A stretch of 18,599 bases of DNA from JAFGSZ01 sp964492185 (GTDB taxonomy: Bacteria > Bacteroidota > Bacteroidia > Bacteroidales > UBA10428), in the NCBI GenBank assembly GCA_964492185.1, contig CAZBJH010000066.1, positions 1 to 18,599 of the forward strand, written 5' to 3'. Positions within the stretch are counted from its first letter, which is position 1, and every line of letters begins with the position of its first letter. Of the stretch, positions 7,337-14,390 are shown piece by piece. Under the pieces are notes generated by a model that saw nothing but the letters and a program-made list of their open reading frames with translations, ran no database searches and was not told the DNA's origin. A program made the position numbers and the translations under genes.

Positions 7337-9808
7337 ATGAAGCAATTAAGAATAATAGCAATTATACTGCCTCTGACAGCAGTTTTCTTGTTAGGCTTTA
7401 AAACAGTAACCTCAAAAGGAACAAAAATAAAGCTGTGGTATGACAAACCTGCTACTGTCTGGAATGAAGCCCTTCCCATTGGCAACGGGCGCCTGGGTGC
7501 AATGGTGTACGGCGATCCTGTGAATGAGAAAATACAGTTAAATGAAGAAACATTCTGGTCGGGCGGCCCGTCACGTAACGACAACCCTAATGCTTTGAAA
7601 GCATTACCTGAAGTCCGCCGGCTTATTTTCGAAGGGAAATACCATCAGGCAGAAAAAATGGTGAATGAAAATATGTTGACAAGGCTTCATGGCTCCATTT
7701 ACCAAGTGGTCGGTAACCTGAACCTTTTATTTGAAGGTAATGAAAATTACACGGGTTATTACAGGGAACTTGATTTGGAAACGGCAATGTTCACAACAAC
7801 TTACAAGGTTGATGGCGTAACATTTAAACGTGAAGTATTTGCTTCACAACCCGATCAGGTTATCGTGGTTAAGTTATCTGCCAGTAAACCCGGAAAGTTA
7901 TCATTTATAGCTTCAATGAACGGACCTTTGCAAAAAACTTCGAAAGCTACAGGTTCCCAAACCATTGAAATGACAGGCATTTCAAGTACACACGAGGGGG
8001 TGACGGGACAGGTCAGGTTTAATGCCCTTACAAAAATTATTCAAAAGGGCGGCAAAACATCAATTGATGCAGAAAACATTAGTGTAAGTGGCGCCGATGA
8101 AGCTTTGATCCTTATCTCAATTGCTACCAACTTTATTGATTATCAGACCCTGAATGCCAACGAAGCAGAAAAATGTTCAACGTTTCTTGCATCTGCCGCG
8201 AATAAACCTTACACTGAGCTTCGGGAAAGTCATATAGCGGCTTATCAAAAGTATTTCAACCGTTCTACCCTTGATCTGGGTACTTCGCCGGCTGCTTTGC
8301 AAACAACGGATGTCCGCGTCAGGAATTTCTCAACATCAAACGACCCTGAATTGATATCACTGTATTATCATTTTGGCCGATATTTGTTGATTTCCAGTTC
8401 GCGGCCAGGTGGACAACCTGCAAACCTGCAGGGTATCTGGAATGAAAGCACACATCCTGCATGGGACAGCAAATACACCATTAACATTAACACAGAAATG
8501 AACTATTGGCCGGCAGAGAAGTGTAACCTAACCGAGATGCACGGGCCGCTTATTCAAATGGTGAAAGAATTGTCACAAAGCGGGCAGAAAACCGCGAGGG
8601 ACATGTATGAATGCAATGGCTGGGTAGTGCATCACAATACCGATATATGGCGGATTACCGGTGTAGTGGATGGCGCATTCTGGGGAATGTGGCCTATGGG
8701 CGGCGCCTGGTTGTCGCAACACCTTTGGGAACATTACTTATATATCGGAGATGTGGAATACCTTGCAACTGTTTACCCGGTATTGAAATCAGCTTGTGAA
8801 TTTTACAGTGATTTTCTTATTGAAGATACTGTAAACAAATGGCTGGTGGTAAGTCCTTCAATTTCTCCCGAGAATGCGCCAGCAGGCCGGCCATCGATAT
8901 GTGCCGGGGCCACTATGGACAACCAGATATTATTCGACTTGTTTTCAAAAACAATAAAAGCTGCCGGAATTCTCGGGGTTGATGAGGATTTGATGGTGGA
9001 ATTCACCAATATACTTGATCATTTGCCACCCATGCAAATTGGTCAGCATGGCCAGTTGCAGGAGTGGAAGGAAGATATGGATAACCCCGATGATAAGCAT
9101 AGGCATGTATCACATCTGTACGGCTTACACCCCGGAAGTCAGATTTCACCCTATTCAACACCTGAATTGTTTGATGCTGCCCGTACCACATTAATCCATC
9201 GGGGAGACGTGTCAACCGGGTGGTCAATGGGATGGAAAGTTAATTTCTGGGCCCGTTTGCTTGACGGGAATCATGCAATGAAACTCATCCGCGACCAATT
9301 AAGCCTTGTTGACCCGGTTAACAATAGAAGTAATGGCGGCACCTATCCTAATCTCTTGGATGCCCACCCGCCATTTCAAATTGACGGGAATTTTGGATGT
9401 ACAGCCGGAATTGCCGAAATGCTGATGCAAAGCCATAACGGAGCCATACATATTTTGCCCGCGCTGCCCGACGAATGGAAAAAAAAAGGTGAAGTAACCG
9501 GCCTCAGGGCTTATGGAGGCTTTGATATCAGTTTTAACTGGAAGAATGGAAAGGTTCACAAAATCGTGATTAAATCAAACCTTGGAGGGAATTGCCGCCT
9601 GCGCTTACCAAACAAAATTATGCTGGCAGATGGCACGCAACTGCAACAGGCTTCAGGAACCAATCCGAATCCATTTTTTGCAACAGCAGATATTAAAAAA
9701 CCGTTAATCGCCAAACCTGCGATCAGGAATAAAGCTGATATTCCCGCGACATTATTATATGATCTTCTCACTAAACCAGGTGAAACCTATACAATATCAG
9801 GTATTTAG
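7337..9808 (+). CDS. GH95 family alpha-L-galactosidase/alpha-L-fucosidase, secreted
   Basis: Inverting exo-hydrolase predicted to remove terminal alpha-L-galactose or alpha-L-fucose; 823 residues from ATG 7337. The frame is open back to GTG 7292 and ATG 7301; 7337 gives the cleanest signal peptide (MKQLRIIAIILPLTAVFLLG). The N-terminal beta domain begins with LWYDKPATVWNEALPIGNG and contains the family's NEETFWSGGP. The (alpha/alpha)6 domain carries YTININ with Asn383 and Asn385, SISPEN with Glu512 (expected general acid) and QIDGNFG with Asp683, the Asn/Asn/Glu/Asp set of the family. Thr381 occupies the place where fucosidases have His in a YHTNIN motif, which favours L-galactose (see findings). 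A C-terminal beta domain ends near residue 820. There is no lipobox or T9SS tail, so a periplasmic site is likely. It follows the GH98 gene by 47 bp. Family call secure; substrate call moderate. Confidence 0.93.
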   Translation: MKQLRIIAIILPLTAVFLLGFKTVTSKGTKIKLWYDKPATVWNEALPIGNGRLGAMVYGDPVNEKIQLNEETFWSGGPSRNDNPNALKALPEVRRLIFEGKYHQAEKMVNENMLTRLHGSIYQVVGNLNLLFEGNENYTGYYRELDLETAMFTTTYKVDGVTFKREVFASQPDQVIVVKLSASKPGKLSFIASMNGPLQKTSKATGSQTIEMTGISSTHEGVTGQVRFNALTKIIQKGGKTSIDAENISVSGADEALILISIATNFIDYQTLNANEAEKCSTFLASAANKPYTELRESHIAAYQKYFNRSTLDLGTSPAALQTTDVRVRNFSTSNDPELISLYYHFGRYLLISSSRPGGQPANLQGIWNESTHPAWDSKYTININTEMNYWPAEKCNLTEMHGPLIQMVKELSQSGQKTARDMYECNGWVVHHNTDIWRITGVVDGAFWGMWPMGGAWLSQHLWEHYLYIGDVEYLATVYPVLKSACEFYSDFLIEDTVNKWLVVSPSISPENAPAGRPSICAGATMDNQILFDLFSKTIKAAGILGVDEDLMVEFTNILDHLPPMQIGQHGQLQEWKEDMDNPDDKHRHVSHLYGLHPGSQISPYSTPELFDAARTTLIHRGDVSTGWSMGWKVNFWARLLDGNHAMKLIRDQLSLVDPVNNRSNGGTYPNLLDAHPPFQIDGNFGCTAGIAEMLMQSHNGAIHILPALPDEWKKKGEVTGLRAYGGFDISFNWKNGKVHKIVIKSNLGGNCRLRLPNKIMLADGTQLQQASGTNPNPFFATADIKKPLIAKPAIRNKADIPATLLYDLLTKPGETYTISGI

Positions 9809-9816
9809 GACGTAAC

Positions 9817-9873
9817 AATCAGGTGTTTTGTTATTTAGGGTATGCTGAAATAGTCTGAATGGCCTGATTTTTT
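9817..9873 (+). terminator. Weak candidate terminator after GH95 gene
   Basis: AATCAGG at 9817-9823 pairs with CCTGATT at 9863-9869, which runs into a stretch of six T (9868-9873). The 39-nt loop is long for an intrinsic terminator, so this is only a tentative end for the hydrolase transcript, eight bases after the GH95 stop. Confidence 0.3.
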
Positions 9874-9906
9874 ATAAGAGCGCGATATTTGTTACCCATT
9901 CACCAT

Positions 9907-9921
9907 AATGCGATACGCATT
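9907..9921. promoter_or_regulatory. Near-palindrome AATGCG-ATA-CGCATT
   Basis: Perfect 6-bp inverted repeat with a 3-bp centre, 15 bp in all, in the spacer upstream of the T9SS remnant. The size and symmetry resemble a dimeric-regulator half-site pair, but no regulator gene is in the window and no promoter can be placed next to it. It may be chance or a relic of the lost gene's control region. Confidence 0.25.
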
Positions 9922-9965
9922 CATAAGTAATATATACCTCTCCCCATTAATTTCATAAAATAATT

Positions 9966-9993
9966 GGAAATGTTACATCCTGACATTTCTTTA
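9966..9993 (+). terminator. Hairpin followed by a short T-rich run
   Basis: GAAATGT (9967-9973) pairs perfectly with ACATTTC (9983-9989) around a 9-nt loop, and TTTAT follows. This could be a weak intrinsic terminator downstream of GH95, or an inverted-repeat operator in front of the remnant gene starting at 10038. The stem is AT-rich, so stability is modest. Confidence 0.3.
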
Positions 9994-10037
9994 TAAGTAT
10001 TTATATTTCCTGTAATAATCCAAACAACTTACCTTTT

Positions 10038-10335
10038 ATGAAAAAATTAAAAACAGCACTAATTGCAGTTATCATAGGATTTATTCCCGGGCAACAACTT
10101 TATCAGTTCAGGTCTGAATAAAGGAATATACTATGTTAAAGCAGAAAGTAACTTTACCACAATGATAATTAGTGTCTGTCCATAATGTCCGATATCCGCG
10201 TTGCTGCCAAAATTTTAAATCCTCGAATACCTTAGTATACCGCGGTTTAAAATTTTTGCGCGCCTTGATCTCGAACATTCTGAACAAACACTAAGAGTTT
10301 ATAGACGGACACTAATTAAACTTAGCATTCAATAG
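10038..10335 (+). pseudogene. Remnant of a T9SS-exported protein: signal peptide joined to sorting-domain tail, split by a MITE
   Basis: ATG at 10038 opens a 27-codon frame whose start, MKKLKTALIAVIIGFIPG, is a good signal peptide; it stops at 10119-10121. In the +1 frame from about 10090 the sequence reads ISSGLNKGIYYVKAE and on to MII at 10159-10167 region, the hallmark last strands of a T9SS type A C-terminal domain. The reading then enters a 143-bp element (10171-10313). Joining the sequence across the element with one AATT copy restores ...MIIKLSIQ and a TAG at 10333-10335, a normal sorting-domain terminus. Almost the whole gene between signal peptide and last ~27 residues is missing, and the join is out of frame. 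What the lost protein did cannot be told; its position next to secreted hydrolases makes a carbohydrate-active enzyme or binding protein plausible. It is not expected to be functional. Confidence 0.75.
10171..10313. mobile_element. MITE-like non-autonomous element, 143 bp, AATT target duplication
   Basis: The ends are inverted: AGTGTCTGTCCATAA at 10171-10185 matches the reverse complement of 10299-10313 (AGTGTCCGTCTATAA) at 13 of 15 bases. The element is flanked on both sides by AATT (10167-10170 and 10314-10317). Removing the element and one AATT reconnects the reading frame of a T9SS tail, which independently supports the boundaries. Inside, CAAAATTTTAAATC (from about 10209) and GGTTTAAAATTTTTG (to about 10258) form a long imperfect hairpin. 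No transposase is encoded, so mobilisation would need a full-length relative elsewhere. A 4-bp palindromic target fits IS families such as IS1182 or IS5, but the family is not established. Confidence 0.85.
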
Positions 10336-10369
10336 TTGTTATGAGTTTAATTACTGAATAGTTACAAGA

Positions 10370-10413
10370 TTAAACGGGCTTTTTGGAAACCACGTATACC
10401 CGTTTAACTTTTA
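10370..10413 (+). terminator. Candidate terminator after the T9SS remnant
   Basis: TTAAACGGG (10370-10378) pairs perfectly over 9 bp with CCCGTTTAA (10399-10407), with a 20-nt loop, followed by CTTTTAT. It sits 35 bases after the restored stop codon of the pseudogene and before the next gene, where the ancestral gene's terminator would be expected. The large loop is the main reason for doubt. Confidence 0.45.
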
Positions 10414-10510
10414 TACAGAATATAAGATTAATATGAATCCGGTTTTTAAGCATGCAGAAAAGGTAAAACTATTCTATCCATTACCGCCAAGCCATAACCT
10501 GTTTGTTTTA

Positions 10511-11311
10511 ATGGGAATTAAGTTCTCATTGTTGCACTGCAAAATTTCATTGCTTAAAACAAAAATTTCACTTCCGAAAGTGATAGCCATAATCCTTTTA
10601 TTATTCATGGCATCAGGTTTTTCATATCCTCAATCAATTCCATTTGATATTAAAGAAAACTTCTTTACCGCCGGCAAACAAAGATTGATTGATACAATCA
10701 ATAAACAAACAGATGTTGATTATCAGATTGTCGTAGGGAGATCGCATAAACCTGTTGTAAGCAGGATAAATCATCCTTATTTCGGCTCTAATGAGCCGGT
10801 CAATGGTACTCTTGTTTTTAAAAATAAACACTATCAGGTCAATGGTTTAAAATACGATATCGTAAACGACAGGCTTATATTCTACATGCAATACAAAAAC
10901 CACACAGCAGGTTTTATTTCACTCGACCATAATTTTATTCCTGAATTCAGGATTTATAACTCAACATTCAGATACTACAAAGGATTAAAAAACAGATTTG
11001 GATTTAATCTTAAAGAAGGTTATTACCAGGTGGTTTACGATGGCAAATTGAAATTCCTTGTACGTTGGGAAAAATCATTGTCAGTTAATGATGCTACGGA
11101 AAAAAATAAATACAATGAGAATAATCGTATGTATTTACTTAAAAACAACAAGATGTTGCGGATTTACAATATCAATAGTCTATTAAATAAGCTTAATCAT
11201 AATAAAAGGGACATAAGAACTTTTATCCGCGACAACAATCATCATTTTAACCAGTCAGGTGTATCTGCAGCATTTTATATATTAGACTTTTACGAAAATC
11301 AAACAGAATAA
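10511..11311 (+). CDS. Uncharacterised secreted beta-rich protein
   Basis: I do not recognise a named domain. The product (266 residues from ATG 10511; the frame is open from ATG 10433, which would give 292) has a membrane-targeting stretch, VIAIILLLFMASGFSYPQ, best read as a signal peptide with a long basic n-region. The start at 10433 would put 51 residues before it, so 10511 is preferred but uncertain. The mature part is rich in aromatic and charged residues with alternating hydrophobic patterns: GTLVFKNKHYQVNGLKYDIV, a GFISLDHNFIPEFRIYN strand, GYYQVVYDGKLKFLVRWEKS, then a basic alpha-helical tail (LLNKLNHNKRDIRTFIRDN). This layout resembles uncharacterised Bacteroidota secreted proteins that I recall only by pattern; no function is claimed. 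It lies between the MITE scar and the R1 repeat and shares no tight spacing with a neighbour. Confidence 0.8.
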   Translation: MGIKFSLLHCKISLLKTKISLPKVIAIILLLFMASGFSYPQSIPFDIKENFFTAGKQRLIDTINKQTDVDYQIVVGRSHKPVVSRINHPYFGSNEPVNGTLVFKNKHYQVNGLKYDIVNDRLIFYMQYKNHTAGFISLDHNFIPEFRIYNSTFRYYKGLKNRFGFNLKEGYYQVVYDGKLKFLVRWEKSLSVNDATEKNKYNENNRMYLLKNNKMLRIYNINSLLNKLNHNKRDIRTFIRDNNHHFNQSGVSAAFYILDFYENQTE

Positions 11312-11312
11312 T

Positions 11313-11526
11313 GAAACCCTCACCATTAAGAGGATAAATTAAAAAAGGTACAAAGATAAAAAGACATGAATATTTTTATAACCAGTTTATTGGTGAGGGT
11401 TACTCATAATCATAATTATTTATTTGGTATTCGTGAGCCCCCTTCGGTCGGTTCGCCGAACGCCTTAAAAATATAAAAATTTGGTGAGGCAACAACCGAT
11501 CCCGCCTAAGCAGAAGAGCTCGTGAA
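11313..11526 (+). repeat. Direct repeat R1, copy A (upstream of TonB-receptor module)
   Basis: Starts one base after the preceding stop codon and ends where leader repeat R2 begins (shared GAA). It matches 18419-18580 from GAAACCCTCACCATTAAGAG through to GAGCTCGTGAA. Copy A carries about 52 extra bases in the middle (roughly 11395-11451). It contains an inverted pair AACCCTCACC (11315-11324) / GGTGAGGGTT (11392-11401), an 8-base alternative partner TTGGTGAG near 11481-11488, a small TTCGG...CCGAA hairpin (11443-11460) found only in this copy, and a degenerate form of the GC-rich hairpin that is intact in copy B. No open reading frame is evident. It may be a mobile or recombinogenic intergenic repeat, or a structured leader. 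Confidence 0.85.
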
Positions 11527-11574
11527 ATAACAAATTAATTACTAATAACTTAACTAAAATATATTCTTGTGAAA
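11524..11574 (+). repeat. Leader repeat R2, copy 2 (includes GTG start of TonB-receptor gene)
   Basis: Fifty of 51 bases match 5-55; the one difference is C at 11554. As in the first copy, the match covers an AT-rich leader, the GTG start and an AAA codon, then ends. R2 abuts R1 here. The two copies are 11.5 kb apart in the same orientation and bracket the hydrolase block, so recombination between them would remove it and leave one leader in front of the receptor gene. Confidence 0.9.
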
Positions 11575-14331
11575 TCGATTCTCTTATTGCTCATTTTTTC
11601 CGGATCATTGACTGTTTCAGCCCAGGTAAATAAAATTATAATTAATACAGATTATAATTCGACGGATTTTATTGATTTCGTTCATGATATTGAAAAAAAA
11701 CATCCTGTAAATTTTTATTTTAACAAATCATGGCTGGATACGGTAGTTGTCATTCAGAAATCCTTACCCGCCAATCTTACCCGGATTCTTGATAACACTT
11801 TTCAAAATACCGGTTTCGATTATCTTACAGATGGTATGAATGTTTTAATTACAAAAAACTATAAAATAACAACCGATATTCATAAGAATTTCTTTAATGC
11901 TGATGTAAAGCCGGAAAATCATTATTCAGATACAATAGATCTTAAGTATGCATTTATTGAAAGGTCGGTAAAAAAAGAAGCTGTAAAGAAGAATGGTACA
12001 AGAATTATAGGTAACCCGGCAAACCGGAATATTGCCAGGAAGGCTGTGGTTTCAGGTATTGTAAGGAATGAGGAAGATGGCGAACCGATAATCGGGGCAG
12101 CCGTTTTTGTCAAAGGCCTTGGAATAGGCACAGTTACGGATGTTTATGGCTATTATGTCTTGACCATGCCAAAAGGAAACCATGAGATGCTCTTTCAATA
12201 TGTAGGAAGGATGGACCTGCAGGTTCCAATTGAGGTGAATGATGATGGCACCCTGAATGTCAGCATGAATCAGAATGTTATTGAAATGAAGGAAGTGGTT
12301 ATTACTGCCGATAAAGAAAATATTGTAAAAAATATTCATACGGGTTTACAACGTATTGACATTGAGGTTGTCAAACAATTACCATCATCAATGGGCGAGG
12401 CAGACATCTTAAAATCGGCATTACTGCTGCCAGGTGTTAAAACAGTTGGTGAAGGGGCTTCGGGATTTAATGTGAGAGGTGGTAGCGCTGACCAGAACCT
12501 GATATTGTTCGATGGAACCCCGGTTTTCAACAGTTCTCATCTTTTTGGTTTCTTTTCTGTATTTAATCCCGAGGTCGTCAATGACTTTAAGCTGTATAAG
12601 AGCGGTATCCCGGCAAAATATGGCGGACGGGTTTCTTCGGTTTTTGATGTATCGGCAAAACAGGGAAACCGTAAAAAGTTCGTCCTGAGTGGAGGAATCA
12701 GTCCAATTACCGGCAAATTAACAGTTGAAGGACCGGTTATCAAAAACAAAGCTTCATTTCTGATAGGAGGAAGAAGTACCTATTCCGACTGGATACTCAA
12801 AAGACTTGACAAGCCTGAATTCAATAACAGTAATGCAAACTTTTACGATATCAGCGGCAAATTATCATATGATATTAATGACAGGAATTCATTAAATATA
12901 TTGGCATACAAATCAGATGATTACTTTAAACTGAACTCGGATTCAACCTATCGTTACGAGAACAAATGTGCAAGCATATCTTACAAATGGAATTTCACCA
13001 AGAAATTTTACGGTGTTTTATCGGCATTGTATTCAAATTACCAGTACAATATATCGAGCGATAAAGAACCGGTGGTATCATTTAACCTGAAATACAATAT
13101 AGAATATAAATCCCTGAAAACAGAGTTTCTCTTTTTCCCTAATAACAGCCACACTTTGAATTTTGGCTCTGAATTAATAAGGTACGACATGATTCCCGGG
13201 GATTTCACTCCTTTGCATGAGAAATCTGATATAACCGCGTTGAAATTGCCCGGGGAACAGGGTATGGAATCCGGAATTTTTATTAATGATGATATTATTG
13301 TTAATGACCGGCTTTCTGTTTCGGTAGGTTTGAGGTATTCGTTGTTCTTTGTGACCGGTCCCGACAAAGTCTACCAATACCGCGAAGATGCTCCGCGAAG
13401 CGTTGAAAGCCGAATTGATTCTACCATTTATTCTGCAAACGATATTATTAAAACCTATGGCGGGCCTGAATTAAGATTTTCAGCGCGTTATATAACAGGG
13501 TTAAATAACTCGGTTAAAATAAGTTATAACCGTATTTACCAGTTTCTTCATATGCTTACCAATTCTACTTCAATATCACCCACCGATGTATGGAAGATCA
13601 GCGATGCCGGTATAAAACCCCTGATAGGAAACCAGGTAGCAGCAGGTTTTTACCAAAACTTGTTTTCCAATTCGGTAGAATCATCAGTTGAGGTATATTA
13701 TAAGAATACCAGGAACCATCTCGATTATAAAGGAGGCACTGAACTTCTTCTCAATCCCGATTTAGAGGTTGATCTTATACCAGGGATAGGAAGGGCCTAT
13801 GGTGTGGAACTGATAGTTAAAAAGAAATCAGGTAGATTAAACGGCTGGATTTCATATACCTACTCGAAAACCGAACTAAAGGTAGATGGAAAATTCACGG
13901 ATGAAAAGATTAATTTTGGTGAATATTACCCTGCCGCCTACGATAAGCCTCATGATCTGACCCTTGTTGCCAATTTTAAATATTCGAGAAGAATAAGTTT
14001 ATCGAGCAATTTCACATACAATACAGGACGTCCCATTAGTTATCCCGTTGCTAAATATATTTTCAGGGGAAGAGAACTTATACACTATTCAAACCGCAAT
14101 GAGTACAGGATTCCCGACTACCTGAGATGGGACATATCGCTCAATTTTGAAGGTAACCTGAAATTGCAAAAACTGGCCCACAGTTCATGGTCCGTGGGAG
14201 TTTACAATTTAACAGGAAGAAATAATGTTTATTCGGTATTTTTTAAAACTTCACCGGAAGGTATAAAGGGTTACCAGCTTTCAATTTTTTCCCGTCCTAT
14301 TTTCAATGTTACATATAATTTCAGGTTTTGA
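11569..14331 (+). CDS. TonB-dependent outer-membrane receptor with STN and carboxypeptidase-regulatory-like domains
   Basis: Energy-coupled outer-membrane transporter of 920 residues. The GTG start gives a short clean signal peptide (KSILLLLIFSGSLTVSA, cleavage before Q20). An STN domain occupies about 20-95 (secretin/TonB short N-terminal fold, which in FecA-type systems signals to an anti-sigma factor). A basic linker leads to a carboxypeptidase-regulatory-like beta-sandwich at about 155-235 (GEPIIGAAVFVKG, GYYVLTMPKG). A TonB-box-like KEVVITADK follows near 243. The plug is about 259-361 (GFNVRGGSADQNLILFDGTPVF, KYGGRVSSVFDV), then a beta-barrel ending in aromatic NVTYNFRF, the usual C-terminal signature. 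No FecI/FecR pair is in the window. It is followed at 59 bp by a DUF4249 lipoprotein, a frequent partner, rather than by a SusD, so uptake of polysaccharide in the classical Sus manner is not indicated. Ligand unknown. Confidence 0.93.
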   Translation: MKSILLLLIFSGSLTVSAQVNKIIINTDYNSTDFIDFVHDIEKKHPVNFYFNKSWLDTVVVIQKSLPANLTRILDNTFQNTGFDYLTDGMNVLITKNYKITTDIHKNFFNADVKPENHYSDTIDLKYAFIERSVKKEAVKKNGTRIIGNPANRNIARKAVVSGIVRNEEDGEPIIGAAVFVKGLGIGTVTDVYGYYVLTMPKGNHEMLFQYVGRMDLQVPIEVNDDGTLNVSMNQNVIEMKEVVITADKENIVKNIHTGLQRIDIEVVKQLPSSMGEADILKSALLLPGVKTVGEGASGFNVRGGSADQNLILFDGTPVFNSSHLFGFFSVFNPEVVNDFKLYKSGIPAKYGGRVSSVFDVSAKQGNRKKFVLSGGISPITGKLTVEGPVIKNKASFLIGGRSTYSDWILKRLDKPEFNNSNANFYDISGKLSYDINDRNSLNILAYKSDDYFKLNSDSTYRYENKCASISYKWNFTKKFYGVLSALYSNYQYNISSDKEPVVSFNLKYNIEYKSLKTEFLFFPNNSHTLNFGSELIRYDMIPGDFTPLHEKSDITALKLPGEQGMESGIFINDDIIVNDRLSVSVGLRYSLFFVTGPDKVYQYREDAPRSVESRIDSTIYSANDIIKTYGGPELRFSARYITGLNNSVKISYNRIYQFLHMLTNSTSISPTDVWKISDAGIKPLIGNQVAAGFYQNLFSNSVESSVEVYYKNTRNHLDYKGGTELLLNPDLEVDLIPGIGRAYGVELIVKKKSGRLNGWISYTYSKTELKVDGKFTDEKINFGEYYPAAYDKPHDLTLVANFKYSRRISLSSNFTYNTGRPISYPVAKYIFRGRELIHYSNRNEYRIPDYLRWDISLNFEGNLKLQKLAHSSWSVGVYNLTGRNNVYSVFFKTSPEGIKGYQLSIFSRPIFNVTYNFRF

Positions 14332-14390
14332 TTTCAGCTAAGGCATTCATAGATAATAATCTGAAAATATTATAATAACGATACAAAAAG

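Noticed and set aside
11313..11526. R1 as part of a CRISPR array or integron attachment series
   Set aside because: Only two copies, about 7 kb apart, unequal in length, with no regularly spaced short repeats and no cas or integrase gene in the window.
14331..14375. TTTCAG ... CTGAAA inverted pair after the TonB-receptor gene as a terminator
   Set aside because: Short AT-rich stem, long loop and no T-run; the close spacing to the DUF4249 gene favours read-through.
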